Shown here one piece after another: positions 17,749 through 26,465 of a DNA stretch of 64,000 nt. Below the pieces are notes generated by a model that worked only from the letters and a program-made list of their open reading frames with translations, did no database searches and was not told the DNA's origin. Both the position numbers and the translations under genes were made by a program. Each line of letters starts with the position of its first letter. Position 1 is the stretch's first letter. The stretch is from positions 7,124,501-7,188,500 of the forward strand of contig NZ_CP091716.1 of the NCBI RefSeq assembly GCF_022009635.1. Reading direction: 5' to 3'. The stretch comes from Variovorax paradoxus. GTDB taxonomy: Bacteria; Pseudomonadota; Gammaproteobacteria; Burkholderiales; Burkholderiaceae_C.

Positions 17749-18783
17749 TCACGCGCTGTCGCGCTGCACCACCTCGAAACCGAGATCGGTCAAGCCCGGC
17801 AGATTGCCCTCCCCGGCAAAACGGGCAAGCAGAAGGCGCCCTGCCTGCTCACCCATGCCGCGCAGGCCAATTCGGATGGTGCTCAGTGCCGGAAAGGCCG
17901 CGGTACCAATAGGCAGATCGCCGAAACCCAGCACAGCCAGGTCGTCAGGCACTCGGACAGCACGGCGCTGGCATTCGAACAGAACGCCAGCGGCCAGGAG
18001 ATCGTTGTTGCAGAAAATCGCATCGAGATCGGGCGCACGCTCGAGCATGGCTGAAAGGCCTGGGCCAGCCTTGTCCACCAGCACCGGAGGCGGCAGCGTT
18101 TCAACCTCTGGTGGCAGCAGCCCTGCATCCGCCAGCGCAGCGCGCAAGCCGGCGAGCCGCTGGGCTGCACGGTCTTCGCTGGCGCCGAGAAAACCAATGC
18201 GCCGTCGTCCCTTTCCAGCGAGGAAGCGTCCTGCGGCCATGCCGGTATCGAAATTCGAGAAACCAACCGCCATGTCGATCGGCCGCAGTGGCAGGTCCCA
18301 GGTCTGCACGACGGGCAGGCCGTTACGGCGCAGGCGCTGTGCCAATTGTTCTGCACGTGGTGCTCCTGTCAGCACCAGTCCGTCCACGCGACGGCCCAGA
18401 AACGCATCTACGAGGCGCTCCTCGTCGTCCGCGCGGTATGAGGATTGTCCAAGTAGCAGTTGATAGCCGCCCGCACTCAATGTGCTGGCAAGCGCTTCGA
18501 CCATTTCGGAAAAGACCGAATTGGAGATGGTCGGCACGATCGCGGCAACGATGCGTGATCGATTGGACGCCAGGCTGCCCGCGGTGAGATTGGGAACGTA
18601 GCCCAGGCGTTCCACTGCCGCGCGCACCAGAGCCAGCGTTTCAGGCGTGACCTTGTCGGGCTGATTGATGCAACGCGATACCGTGACGAGCGACACCCCG
18701 GCAGCCGCAGCCACGTCCGACATGCGAGGGGCCGAGCCCGAAGGCACGGAAGACGATGAGGGAGAGGTTCTGGAGCGCTTCAC
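17749..18783 (-). CDS. LacI-family transcriptional regulator 1
   Basis: A LacI/GntR-type repressor. The helix-turn-helix is MSDVAAAAGVSLVTVSRCIN, followed by the hinge region and a periplasmic-binding-protein-like effector domain (VAAIVPTISNSVFSEMVEAL). The start is uncertain: I use a GTG at 18783, giving 344 residues, because in-frame ATGs at 18855 and 18927 are part of LacI operators. The minimal ATG is 18723. It is divergent from the uxaA genes, and operators lie on both sides of its start, so it probably represses itself and the uxaA-to-lyase operon, with a sugar acid as inducer. Its product is very similar in layout to the second LacI protein at 33.8 kb. Confidence 0.85.
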   Translation of the reverse strand: MKRSRTSPSSSSVPSGSAPRMSDVAAAAGVSLVTVSRCINQPDKVTPETLALVRAAVERLGYVPNLTAGSLASNRSRIVAAIVPTISNSVFSEMVEALASTLSAGGYQLLLGQSSYRADDEERLVDAFLGRRVDGLVLTGAPRAEQLAQRLRRNGLPVVQTWDLPLRPIDMAVGFSNFDTGMAAGRFLAGKGRRRIGFLGASEDRAAQRLAGLRAALADAGLLPPEVETLPPPVLVDKAGPGLSAMLERAPDLDAIFCNNDLLAAGVLFECQRRAVRVPDDLAVLGFGDLPIGTAAFPALSTIRIGLRGMGEQAGRLLLARFAGEGNLPGLTDLGFEVVQRDSA

Positions 18784-18838
18784 GTTTTGGGGGCCGCATA
18801 ACGATGCGGAAGCATTGGTTATACCGCGCGATTGACCC

Positions 18839-18855
18839 AATGAAAGCGTTTCCAT
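18839..18855. promoter_or_regulatory. LacI-family operator 1 (AATGAAAGCGTTTCCAT)
   Basis: A palindromic site of the LacI/PurR/GntR type centred on a CG step, just upstream of lacI on the minus strand. The same 17 bases, read on the opposite strand, recur at 21974-21990 before the Bug gene. Two identical copies plus a related site at 18912 in front of genes of the same pathway support a functional operator, probably for the LacI protein encoded here. Confidence 0.7.
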
Positions 18856-18911
18856 AAAATGCACTGAAAAATGGAAAGCAGGCTCGTTTGGGCCTCTTTT
18901 TTCACCACGCA

Positions 18912-18927
18912 ATGTAAGCGCTTCCAT
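18912..18927. promoter_or_regulatory. LacI-family operator 2 (ATGTAAGCGCTTCCAT)
   Basis: A palindrome with the AAGCGCTT core, 17 bases before the uxaA-family start at 18944, in the lacI/uxaA divergent promoter region. It is 73 bases from operator 1, a spacing that would allow looping or cooperative binding. The position fits repression of the plus-strand dehydratase operon. Confidence 0.65.
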
Positions 18928-18943
18928 GACGCTTTGAAGAGCC

Positions 18944-20242
18944 ATGTCAACCTCGATGAACACCCCTTCTCCCGGCGAGTCCCGGCTTGCCCCGAACGTG
19001 CCGCGCGCCTCACGCCACGCGAATGACGTGCCTCAGCAAGCACACCTCGAATTCCAGGGCTACGTGCGGCCGGACGGGCGAGTCGGCACGCGAAACCACA
19101 TTGGCATCTTTGTCGTGGGCAACTGCGGCGCGACCACGGCGCGCATGGTGGCCGACCACTTCACGTCGAAGCGCTTGGCGTCGTACGGCAACGTCGATGG
19201 CGTGGTGCCGTTCGTGCACGAGTTGGGCTGCGGCATGGAAATGACCGGCGAACCCATGAACCTCCTGCGCCGCACCATTGCCGGGACCATTCGCAACCCG
19301 AACATCGTCGGCGCGGTGGTGATCGCGCTAGGCTGCGAACGCAACAACATCCGCGGTTTCTTTGAACAGGAGAAGCTCGTCGCGGGCCCCATGTTGCACA
19401 TGATCGTGATGCAGGAAATTGGCGGCACGGCCAATGCGGTAGCTGCCGGTATTGCTGCCGTCGAGGAAATGCTGCCCATGGCAGATGCCTGCCAACGCGA
19501 ACCTGTGCCGGCCCGGCATCTGGTGGTGGGACTCCAGTCCGCTGCCGTCGATGATCTCGCCGCGCGCTCCGCCAATCCTGTGTTGGGTGCAGCGGTGGAT
19601 CTGCTTGTAGAGGCCGGCGGTACAGCCATCCTCTCCGAGACCAGCGACTTGGCCGCCTTGCAGGAGCAGGTGGCACGACGTGCCGCCAGCGCGCAGGTCG
19701 GTGGCCGCATCGCCCAGCGCATTCATTGGTGGAAGACCTACACACACGGCCGCGACACGCAACTCACTCGCACGAGCGGCAGCAATCCGGGAGGAATGGC
19801 GAGCTCCGCCGACAACGCAATCTCGGGCTTCCTCCGCGCAGGCAGTTCACCCATCCAGGCCGTCCTCGAATACGCCCACCCCGTTAACGCCAATGGGCTG
19901 GTGTTGATGGATGCGCCGGCATATGCGGCGGTCTCCGCGACCGGTCAGGTGGCCAGCGGCGCCAACCTGGTGGCGCTGACCACGGGCTTGGGCTCCACAT
20001 TCGGTGCAGCCGGTGTGCCGACGGTGAAGCTGGTCAGCAACTCGGCCGCATTCGCACGCATGGAGGACGACTCGGACATCGACTGCGGCCCTGTTCTCGA
20101 CGGGAGCACCGGCGTACTGGAGATGGCACAAGTGGTGCTCCAGCGCTGGTTGGAATACGCGAGCGGCGAACTCACGAAGAGCGAGGAGCTTGGCGTAGGC
20201 GACAACGAGTATGTGCCCTGGCCGATCGGCGTGCTGGCCTGA
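18944..20242 (+). CDS. UxaA-family dehydratase lacking the SAF domain
   Basis: A 432-residue protein homologous to the large catalytic domain of altronate and galactarate dehydratases. Conserved blocks include GYVRPDGRVGTRNHIGI, VPFVHELGCGMEM, VIALGCERNN and, at the C-terminus, KSEELGVGDNEYVPWPIGV. The Cys residues in GCG and GCE are candidate metal or cluster ligands. The N-terminal SAF domain of classical UxaA is missing, whereas the next gene has one, so the two may work together or differ in substrate. It is first in a plus-strand operon controlled by LacI operator 2. It dehydrates an aldonate or aldarate by inference. Confidence 0.82.
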   Translation: MSTSMNTPSPGESRLAPNVPRASRHANDVPQQAHLEFQGYVRPDGRVGTRNHIGIFVVGNCGATTARMVADHFTSKRLASYGNVDGVVPFVHELGCGMEMTGEPMNLLRRTIAGTIRNPNIVGAVVIALGCERNNIRGFFEQEKLVAGPMLHMIVMQEIGGTANAVAAGIAAVEEMLPMADACQREPVPARHLVVGLQSAAVDDLAARSANPVLGAAVDLLVEAGGTAILSETSDLAALQEQVARRAASAQVGGRIAQRIHWWKTYTHGRDTQLTRTSGSNPGGMASSADNAISGFLRAGSSPIQAVLEYAHPVNANGLVLMDAPAYAAVSATGQVASGANLVALTTGLGSTFGAAGVPTVKLVSNSAAFARMEDDSDIDCGPVLDGSTGVLEMAQVVLQRWLEYASGELTKSEELGVGDNEYVPWPIGVLA

Positions 20243-20301
20243 AGGCGAAGCGCTCCTCCCGAAGGCCCCTTCCTGCCCTTGCTCAACGAACTCCTCTCAC
20301 G

Positions 20302-21888
20302 ATGACCACCACCGCCAAACCCATCACTCCGACGCTTTCCTCGACAGTCAAGCCCTCCGACGCCGTGCTCCGCAATCCCTTCATCCGCCTCGACCCGAAG
20401 GACAACGTTGTCGTCGCGCGCATGGAAGTTCCCGCAGGCACACCTGTTCCAGCCGAGGGTGTGACGACACTCCAGGCCGTGCCCGCTGGCCACAAGATGG
20501 CGACTCGCGCGATAGCGAAGGGGGCGCCCGTACTGAAGTACAACACCGTAATCGGCTTCGCATCCGAGGACTTGCCCGCCGGCACCTGGATGCACAGTCA
20601 CAACATCGCCTTCGGCGACTTGGTCAAGGACTACAGGCACGGCCTGGACTACGCGCCGACAGTGCTGCTGTCGCCGGGCGACCGGGCTCGCTTCCATGGC
20701 ATCGTGCGCGCAGACGGGCGCGTGGCCACGCGCAACTACATCGGCGTGTTCATCGTCTCCCACAGCGGCGCCACCGTGGCGCGCCAGATCGCCCGCTTCT
20801 TCGATGCGGACGAGCTCGCTGCCTATCCCCATGTCGACGGCGTCGTTCCCTACATCCACGAACAAGGCTCGGGAATGGAACGCAGCGGTGAGCCTATGGA
20901 CATGCTGCGCCGCACGATCGGAGGCTATGTGAAGCACCCCAACACGGCAGGCGCATTGGTCATCGCGTTGGGCCAGGAACACAACGAACTTGAGGCCTTC
21001 CTCGAACACCAGGGTCTGGTCCGCGGCCCGATGCTCCAGACACTCGTCATCCAGGATGCAGGCGGTACCAAAAAAGCAATTGCAGCCGGCATCGAGATCG
21101 TCCGTGCCATGCTCCCGCAAGCCGATACAGCGCGGCGCGAGTCAGTGTCTGCAGAGCACATCATGGTCGGGATGCAGTGCGGCGGCTCAGACGGCTTTTC
21201 CGGTCTGTCCGCCAACCCCGCGCTTGGCGCGGCCATGGAAATACTGATTCGCAACGGCGGCACGGCCATCCTTTCCGAGACCTCCGAGATCTACGGCGTA
21301 GAGCACACGCTGACAGCGCGAGCACGCACGCCCGAGATCGGCCAAAAGCTCGTGGCCCGAATCGACTGGTGGCTCGAGTACAACAAGGGACGCGACACGC
21401 AGATCAACGGCCAGGTGAGCCCTGGCAACAACGCTGGTGGCCTCGCGAACGTGTTGGAGAAGTCGCTCGGCGGGGCCAAGAAAGGTGGCAACGCACCGTT
21501 GATGGAGGTTTACGAGTACGCCCAGCCTGTGACACAGCACGGTCTGGTATTCATGGACACGCCCGGCTATGACCCGGTCTCCGCCACCGGACAGATCGCG
21601 GGCGGAGCCAATCTCATCTGCTTCACGACGGGCCGCGGCTCGTGCTTCGGCTCGGTGCCCTCTCCCACCATCAAGTTGGCCAGCAACACACCAATGTACG
21701 CGCGCATGGAGCCTGACATGGACATCAACTGCGGCCCTGTGATCGACGGTGACGCCACCATTGCCGACATGGGCCAGCGGATCTTCGAGCAAGTGCTGCG
21801 CCACGCCTCCGGCGAGAAGACGAAGAGCGAGGCCTTGGGGGTGGGGCTCAACGAGTTTGTGCCCTGGCCGCTCGGCATCGCCGACTGA
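20302..21888 (+). CDS. UxaA-family altronate/galactarate-type dehydratase with SAF domain
   Basis: A 528-residue two-domain protein. Residues about 25-105 form a SAF domain (VVVARMEVPAGTPVP, PAGHKMATRAIAKGAPVLKY); the rest is the UxaA catalytic domain (GIVRADGRVATRNYIGVFI, VIALGQEHNE, EALGVGLNEFVPWPLG). Compared with its upstream paralogue, the GCG and GCE cysteines are replaced (EQGSGME, GQEHN), so metal binding may differ between the two. These enzymes dehydrate altronate, galactarate or similar hydroxy-acids to 2-keto-3-deoxy acids. It is 59 bases downstream of the first uxaA gene, in the same operon. Confidence 0.83.
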   Translation: MTTTAKPITPTLSSTVKPSDAVLRNPFIRLDPKDNVVVARMEVPAGTPVPAEGVTTLQAVPAGHKMATRAIAKGAPVLKYNTVIGFASEDLPAGTWMHSHNIAFGDLVKDYRHGLDYAPTVLLSPGDRARFHGIVRADGRVATRNYIGVFIVSHSGATVARQIARFFDADELAAYPHVDGVVPYIHEQGSGMERSGEPMDMLRRTIGGYVKHPNTAGALVIALGQEHNELEAFLEHQGLVRGPMLQTLVIQDAGGTKKAIAAGIEIVRAMLPQADTARRESVSAEHIMVGMQCGGSDGFSGLSANPALGAAMEILIRNGGTAILSETSEIYGVEHTLTARARTPEIGQKLVARIDWWLEYNKGRDTQINGQVSPGNNAGGLANVLEKSLGGAKKGGNAPLMEVYEYAQPVTQHGLVFMDTPGYDPVSATGQIAGGANLICFTTGRGSCFGSVPSPTIKLASNTPMYARMEPDMDINCGPVIDGDATIADMGQRIFEQVLRHASGEKTKSEALGVGLNEFVPWPLGIAD

Positions 21889-21973
21889 ACCAGACGTTCA
21901 GTCTCAACATGCGGGACGCTATCACAAGCCCATCGGGATAACCCTGCAGAAGTTCAGAGTCAGCTCCGGTTCA

Positions 21974-21990
21974 ATGGAAACGCTTTCATT
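21974..21990. promoter_or_regulatory. LacI-family operator 3 (ATGGAAACGCTTTCATT)
   Basis: Exact inverted copy of operator 1, located 56 bases before the Bug protein start at 22046 and 86 bases after the second uxaA stop. It suggests a separate repressible promoter for the Bug/dehydratase/lyase genes, under the same LacI regulator. Confidence 0.7.
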
Positions 21991-22045
21991 CAGGACTTCA
22001 AAACGTCCACCAAGTTCTTTCATTCGAGCCCTCCAAGGAGATCCC

Positions 22046-23023
22046 ATGCACAAACGCCAACTAGTTTTGACCGCCATCGCGCTGGTGACCGCCGCATTTG
22101 CACCCCTGGCCGTCCACGCCCAGGCTGACTACCCGAACAAGCCCGTGAAAATCATCGTGCCGTTCCCTGCGGGAGGCACCAGCGACCTGATGGGGCGGAT
22201 CATCGCGGAGGAGCTCGGCAAGCAGCTCAAGCAGCCCTTCATCGTGGACAACAAGGGCGGCGCCGGCGGTGCGATCGGCGCGGACCAGGCTGCCAAGGCG
22301 GCACCGGATGGCTACACGCTCGTGCTGTCCGGGATTGGCAGCAACGCCGTCATTCATGGCTTCCAGGCGCCCAAGCCGAACTACAAGGAAAGCGATTTCA
22401 TCCACATCTCGCAACTCGCCGCCGGCCCCAACGTGCTCGTCGTGAACCCGGACTTCCCCGCGAAGACTTTCAAGGAATTCATCGCCTATGCCAAAGCGAA
22501 CCCGGGCAAGGTGAACTACGGTCAGGTGCCCGCCTCTTCGGGTCACCTGACGACGGAATACCTCAAGCAGGTTGCAGGTCTGGACATCGTCGGCATCCCT
22601 TACAAGGGAGGCGGCCCCGCGCTGACCGACGTTCTCGCCAATCAGATTCCAGGCATGTTCACCAACCAGGACGCGGCGCTTCCTCACGTCAAGGCAGGAA
22701 AACTGCGGGCACTGGCCGTCACCAGCCTGACAAGGAATCCGCTATACCCCGACACGCCCACCGTCGCCGAGTCGGGCTACCCCGGCTTCAGCGCAGTGTC
22801 CTGGACTGGTCTCTCGGCACCGAAGGGCACGCCCAAGGCGATCGTCGAAAAGCTAGAGGCAGCCATGGTCAAGGCGTTCAACGATCCAGCGGCTCGCGCC
22901 AAGCTCGAGAGCACCGGCTTCGTCGTGGTCGCATCGAAGTCCGTCGACTACACGAAGTTCGTCGAGTCGGAGAACGCACGCTGGGCCGAGGTGATCCGCA
23001 AAGGCGGTCTCAAGCCCGAATGA
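22046..23023 (+). CDS. Bug-family (TctC-type) periplasmic solute-binding protein 1
   Basis: A 325-residue protein with a signal peptide (LVLTAIALVTAAFAPLAVHA) and the Bug signature IIVPFPAGGTSDLMGRI, in which the loop binds carboxylate ligands. AAGGAG precedes the ATG by 5 bases, and a longer open frame upstream is not the protein. Bug proteins deliver organic acids to TctAB membrane partners; neither partner is in this window, so this is an orphan receptor, common in Burkholderiales. The context and operator 3 suggest a sugar-acid ligand. Confidence 0.88.
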   Translation: MHKRQLVLTAIALVTAAFAPLAVHAQADYPNKPVKIIVPFPAGGTSDLMGRIIAEELGKQLKQPFIVDNKGGAGGAIGADQAAKAAPDGYTLVLSGIGSNAVIHGFQAPKPNYKESDFIHISQLAAGPNVLVVNPDFPAKTFKEFIAYAKANPGKVNYGQVPASSGHLTTEYLKQVAGLDIVGIPYKGGGPALTDVLANQIPGMFTNQDAALPHVKAGKLRALAVTSLTRNPLYPDTPTVAESGYPGFSAVSWTGLSAPKGTPKAIVEKLEAAMVKAFNDPAARAKLESTGFVVVASKSVDYTKFVESENARWAEVIRKGGLKPE

Positions 23024-23062
23024 TCCGTCGACTTTTCGCATCTCAACACTGAAAGCTTCTCC

Positions 23063-24262
23063 ATGGCATCTGCTGTCGAATCCAACATCGTTTCTTACGC
23101 CAAGGTGGCGGAGGGCGCGCGCACCGCGGCTGAAACGGGCGACCGCATCGACTCCGTGAAGGTGTCGCTGATATTCCTGCCGCTGGCTACGCCGGTGAGT
23201 GACGCCAAGGTGCTCACGGGGCGGCAAAAGCCGCTGACCGAGATCGCCTTCATCTTTGCCGAAATCCGGACACGCGACGGGCTGGACGGCATCGGCTTCG
23301 GCTACAGCAAGCGCGCAGGCGGACCCGGCATGTACGCGCACGCCAAGGAAATCGCTCCCAACCTGCTGGGAGAAGACCCGAGCGACATTCAGAAGATTTT
23401 CACCAAACTGCTGTGGGCAGGCGCCAGCATGGGGCGCAGCGGCATGACGACGCAGGCGATCGCGCCATTCGACATCGCTTTGTGGGATCTCAAGTCCAAA
23501 CGTGCCAAGCTGCCGCTGGCCAAGTTGCTTGGCGCACACCGCGACTCAGTGCAGTGCTACAACACCTCGGGCGGCTATCTGCACACGCCGCTGGACCAGG
23601 TGCTCAAGAACGTCGAGATCTCGCAGCGAAGCGGCATTGGCGGCATCAAGCTCAAAGTGGGCCAGCCAGACCTTTCGATCGACATCGAGCGCGTGGGTGC
23701 CGTGCGCAAGTTGTTGGGCGACAGCTTCCCGCTCATGGTCGACGCCAATCAGCAATGGGACCGTCAGAAAGCCACCCGCGCATGCCGCGCCTTCGAAGGT
23801 TTCGACCTCACCTGGATCGAGGAACCGCTGGACGCCTACGACTTCGAAGGCCATGCCCAGTTGGCAACGCGATTCGACACCGCGATCGCCACAGGCGAGA
23901 TGCTGACGAGCGCGGGAGAACATGCGCAACTGATTCTGGCCGAAGGCAGCGACTTTATTCAGCCCGATGCGCCGCGCGTCGGCGGCATCACGCCGTTCCT
24001 CGAGATCATGGCGCTCGGCGCGATGAAGGGGCGCAAACTCGCGCCGCACTTCGCGATGGAGATCCATCTTCACCTTGCCGCTGCGTATCCGATCGAACCT
24101 TGGCTGGAGCATTTCGAGTGGCTCGGCCCGATGTTCAACGAGCAGATGCACCTGCAGGACGGGCGCATGCATGTGTCGGATCGCCATGGCCTGGGCTTCA
24201 GCCTGAGCGAGCAAGCCATTTCCTGGCGTGCCGATAGCGAGACCTTCGGCAAAGCGTCTTGA
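23063..24262 (+). CDS. L-talarate/galactarate dehydratase-like enolase-superfamily enzyme
   Basis: A 399-residue enzyme. The catalytic KxK motif is GGIKLKVGQPD, metal ligands are in MVDANQQWD (Asp, with Asn), TWIEEPLDA (Glu) and ATGEMLTSAGEH (Glu), and a His general base is in APHFAMEIHLH. The arrangement and the long N-terminus match the L-talarate/galactarate dehydratase group, which makes 5-keto-4-deoxy-glucarate from galactarate. Its stop codon overlaps the TTG start of the next gene. It is probably induced with the Bug gene 40 bases upstream. Confidence 0.82.
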   Translation: MASAVESNIVSYAKVAEGARTAAETGDRIDSVKVSLIFLPLATPVSDAKVLTGRQKPLTEIAFIFAEIRTRDGLDGIGFGYSKRAGGPGMYAHAKEIAPNLLGEDPSDIQKIFTKLLWAGASMGRSGMTTQAIAPFDIALWDLKSKRAKLPLAKLLGAHRDSVQCYNTSGGYLHTPLDQVLKNVEISQRSGIGGIKLKVGQPDLSIDIERVGAVRKLLGDSFPLMVDANQQWDRQKATRACRAFEGFDLTWIEEPLDAYDFEGHAQLATRFDTAIATGEMLTSAGEHAQLILAEGSDFIQPDAPRVGGITPFLEIMALGAMKGRKLAPHFAMEIHLHLAAAYPIEPWLEHFEWLGPMFNEQMHLQDGRMHVSDRHGLGFSLSEQAISWRADSETFGKAS

Positions 24263-25254
24263 TCGCGCAGGACATCGGCACGCCTGCAACGGCAGAGGAC
24301 GTGCTGGTGGCGGCGCGCGCGCTGCAGGGCGTCGCGCACCGGACGCCCGTCATGCAGTCGCACACGTTGAACGAGCGCCTCGGCGCCGAGATCTTCTTCA
24401 AGTGCGAAAACCTCCAGCGGATGGGCGCCTTCAAGTTCCGAGGTGCCTTCAACGCCGTCGCGCAACTGGACCCCGAGAGGCGGGCCGCCGGCGTCATCAC
24501 CTACTCGTCGGGGAACCATGCACAGGCAACCGCGTTGGCAGCGCGGCTGCTGGGCACGCGCGCCACCATCCTGATGCCCGGCGATACGCCAACGGTCAAG
24601 CGCGATTCGACGCGTGGATACGGTGCCGAGGTCGTGCTGTACGACCGTCTGGGGGATGATCGAGAGGCGATGTGCGCGACGTTGGTAAAGGCGCGCGGCT
24701 TGACGTTGATCCATCCCTTCGACGACAACCGGGTGATTGCAGGCCAGGGCACTGCGGCACTGGAGCTGATCCAGGAGGTCGGTGAGTTGGACTCGCTGCT
24801 GACTCCCTTGGGCGGCGGCGGCCTGCTTGCCGGCAGCGCCCTCGCCGCGCATCTGCTGTCCCCACGCTGCCAGGTGGTGGGCGTGGAACCCACCGCCAGT
24901 GACGACGGCCAGCAGTCGCTGCGCGCAGGGCGCATCGTGCGCATATCACCGCCGCAGTCGATTGCGGAAGGAGCGTTGGGCACGCAACTGGGCGAGCGCA
25001 ACTTCGAGATCATTAGGCACCACGTCCACGACGTCGTCACGGTCGAAGACGCAAGCATCGTGCATGCCATGCAATGGTTGGCCCAGCGCATGAAGATGGT
25101 GGTCGAGCCCACGGGCGCACTGGGCCTTGGCGCACTGCTGGAGCACGTGCTGCCGGTGCATCGCAAGCGCGTGGGCGTGATCCTCAGCGGCGGCAACGTG
25201 GATCTGCGGCGCTATGCGGCCTTGCTGGCTGGCGCCCCGACAGCGATCGACTGA
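24259..25254 (+). CDS. PLP-dependent threonine/3-hydroxyaspartate ammonia-lyase-like enzyme
   Basis: A 331-residue fold-type II PLP enzyme. The PLP lysine is in GAFKFRGAFNAV, the substrate loop is SSGNHAQATA and the phosphate loop is GGGGLLAGSA. This is the single-domain form typical of serine/threonine dehydratases and threo-3-hydroxyaspartate ammonia-lyases. It lacks the C-terminal ACT-type domain of biosynthetic IlvA, so it is catabolic. It starts at a TTG overlapping the TGA of the preceding gene by four bases. Its role in a sugar-acid operon is not obvious; it might handle a hydroxy-amino acid growth substrate. Confidence 0.8.
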   Translation: MIAQDIGTPATAEDVLVAARALQGVAHRTPVMQSHTLNERLGAEIFFKCENLQRMGAFKFRGAFNAVAQLDPERRAAGVITYSSGNHAQATALAARLLGTRATILMPGDTPTVKRDSTRGYGAEVVLYDRLGDDREAMCATLVKARGLTLIHPFDDNRVIAGQGTAALELIQEVGELDSLLTPLGGGGLLAGSALAAHLLSPRCQVVGVEPTASDDGQQSLRAGRIVRISPPQSIAEGALGTQLGERNFEIIRHHVHDVVTVEDASIVHAMQWLAQRMKMVVEPTGALGLGALLEHVLPVHRKRVGVILSGGNVDLRRYAALLAGAPTAID

Positions 25255-25311
25255 TCGGAAGCCATCGAGGTCGAGAAGGCTTCTCCTCTTGACCCCGGTC
25301 GTCTCTCGCAA

Positions 25312-26444
25312 TTACTCCGTATCGACAATCTCTACCCAGTTGGCACCTTTGCCAGCCGGCGCACCGGCGACGCGCTTGAGAGCACCGGACTGCGGATTGA
25401 TGGCATAAAGACCCACCTCAGCACTCTTTCCCCCGTCACGACAAGCCAACGGCCGCGAGGGTCGATGGCGATGCCGCGTGGCTGCTTTTCCACCTCGATC
25501 GTGGCCTGGTAGCTCAGCGCTCCGGTCACAGGATCCGCGCGATACGAGGTGACGGTGCTGCTGGTTCGCTCGGTTGTGTAGACAAAGCGTCCATCGGGCG
25601 AGACTTTGATGTCTGCGGCCCAGATCCGCGGCGTGTCATCCACCTTCTCGCCCTGACCCAGCGGCGGGCGGATCAAACCTTTCTCGAGCTTGTAGCGAGC
25701 GGCCGGCACGCCGTCGAAAGATCCCTTCGCGCTCAAGGCGCCTGTCTTGCGATCAATCGCATAGGTGGTCACGGAACCGAACAACTCGCTCAGCACATAC
25801 AGGAAGTTGCCATTGGGCGACGGTGCGGAGTGACGCGGCCCCGACCCCGCCTCGGCAGGCGCAAAGCCTGCATCGATCGGAGCCAGCGCGCCGCTGTGCT
25901 CGTCGAATGCAAATTGCAGCACGCGGTGCACACCGAGGTTTCCGACGTAGACAAAGCGATTGCTGGGGTCCACCACGATCGAATGCGCGTGGCGCCCCGT
26001 CTTGATCAGTTGGAGCGTTTCGCCCTGTGCCACGCCGTTGGGACCAATGGGATTGACGCTGATCACGTCACCGCCGAACGAGGCACCGAACAGATACCTT
26101 CCGCCGCGGTCGGACGAGATGTAAGCCATGCTGTCTGGCAAATTCGCCGTCGCAAGTCGATCAAGCGCACCACTTCGCGCGTCGATCCGATAGGTCACGA
26201 CCGAATAAGGCTGCGACCGCACGGAAGCATAGAGATGCCGACCGTCCGGGCTCAGCGCGAGCGGCATCACCAGTTTTCCCGTCGGCGTCGTGGCAAGCGG
26301 CTGCAGTGTGCCGCCTGCTGCGTCAATGCGGTAACTGGAGATCGTGCCGTCCTCCGCATTCGACACGTAGGCAAATGTTCCGGCGTGGGAGGCTGCGCCA
26401 AGCGACGCGATAGCCAGCAGGACCAGAGGTTTCAGTGATTGCAT
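25312..26444 (-). pseudogene. Seven-bladed propeller lactonase with a C-terminal frameshift
   Basis: A secreted lactonase (6-phosphogluconolactonase/YbhE-like propeller): signal peptide LVLLAIASLGAASHA, then repeated blades such as YVSNAEDGTISSYRIDA and FVYTTERTSSTVTSY. The frame is intact to VVTGE, then changes to unrelated residues and stops at 25332. Adding one base near 25424-25434 (a GGGGGAAAG tract on the minus strand) restores SAEVGLYAINPQSGALKRVA, the last blade, and a TAA at 25312-25314. So it is either a recent single-base deletion or a sequencing error. It would hydrolyse aldono- or aldarolactones, the product of uronate dehydrogenase. It is divergent from nothing and follows SMP-30 on the same strand. 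Confidence 0.8.
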
Positions 26445-26465
26445 TGGTGATGTCTCCCAAAGGTT

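Noticed and set aside
18853..18963. ATG starts for lacI at 18855, 18927 or upstream
   Set aside because: Both ATGs are part of palindromic operators and the added residues do not look like a LacI N-terminus. A GTG at 18783 gives the usual family length.
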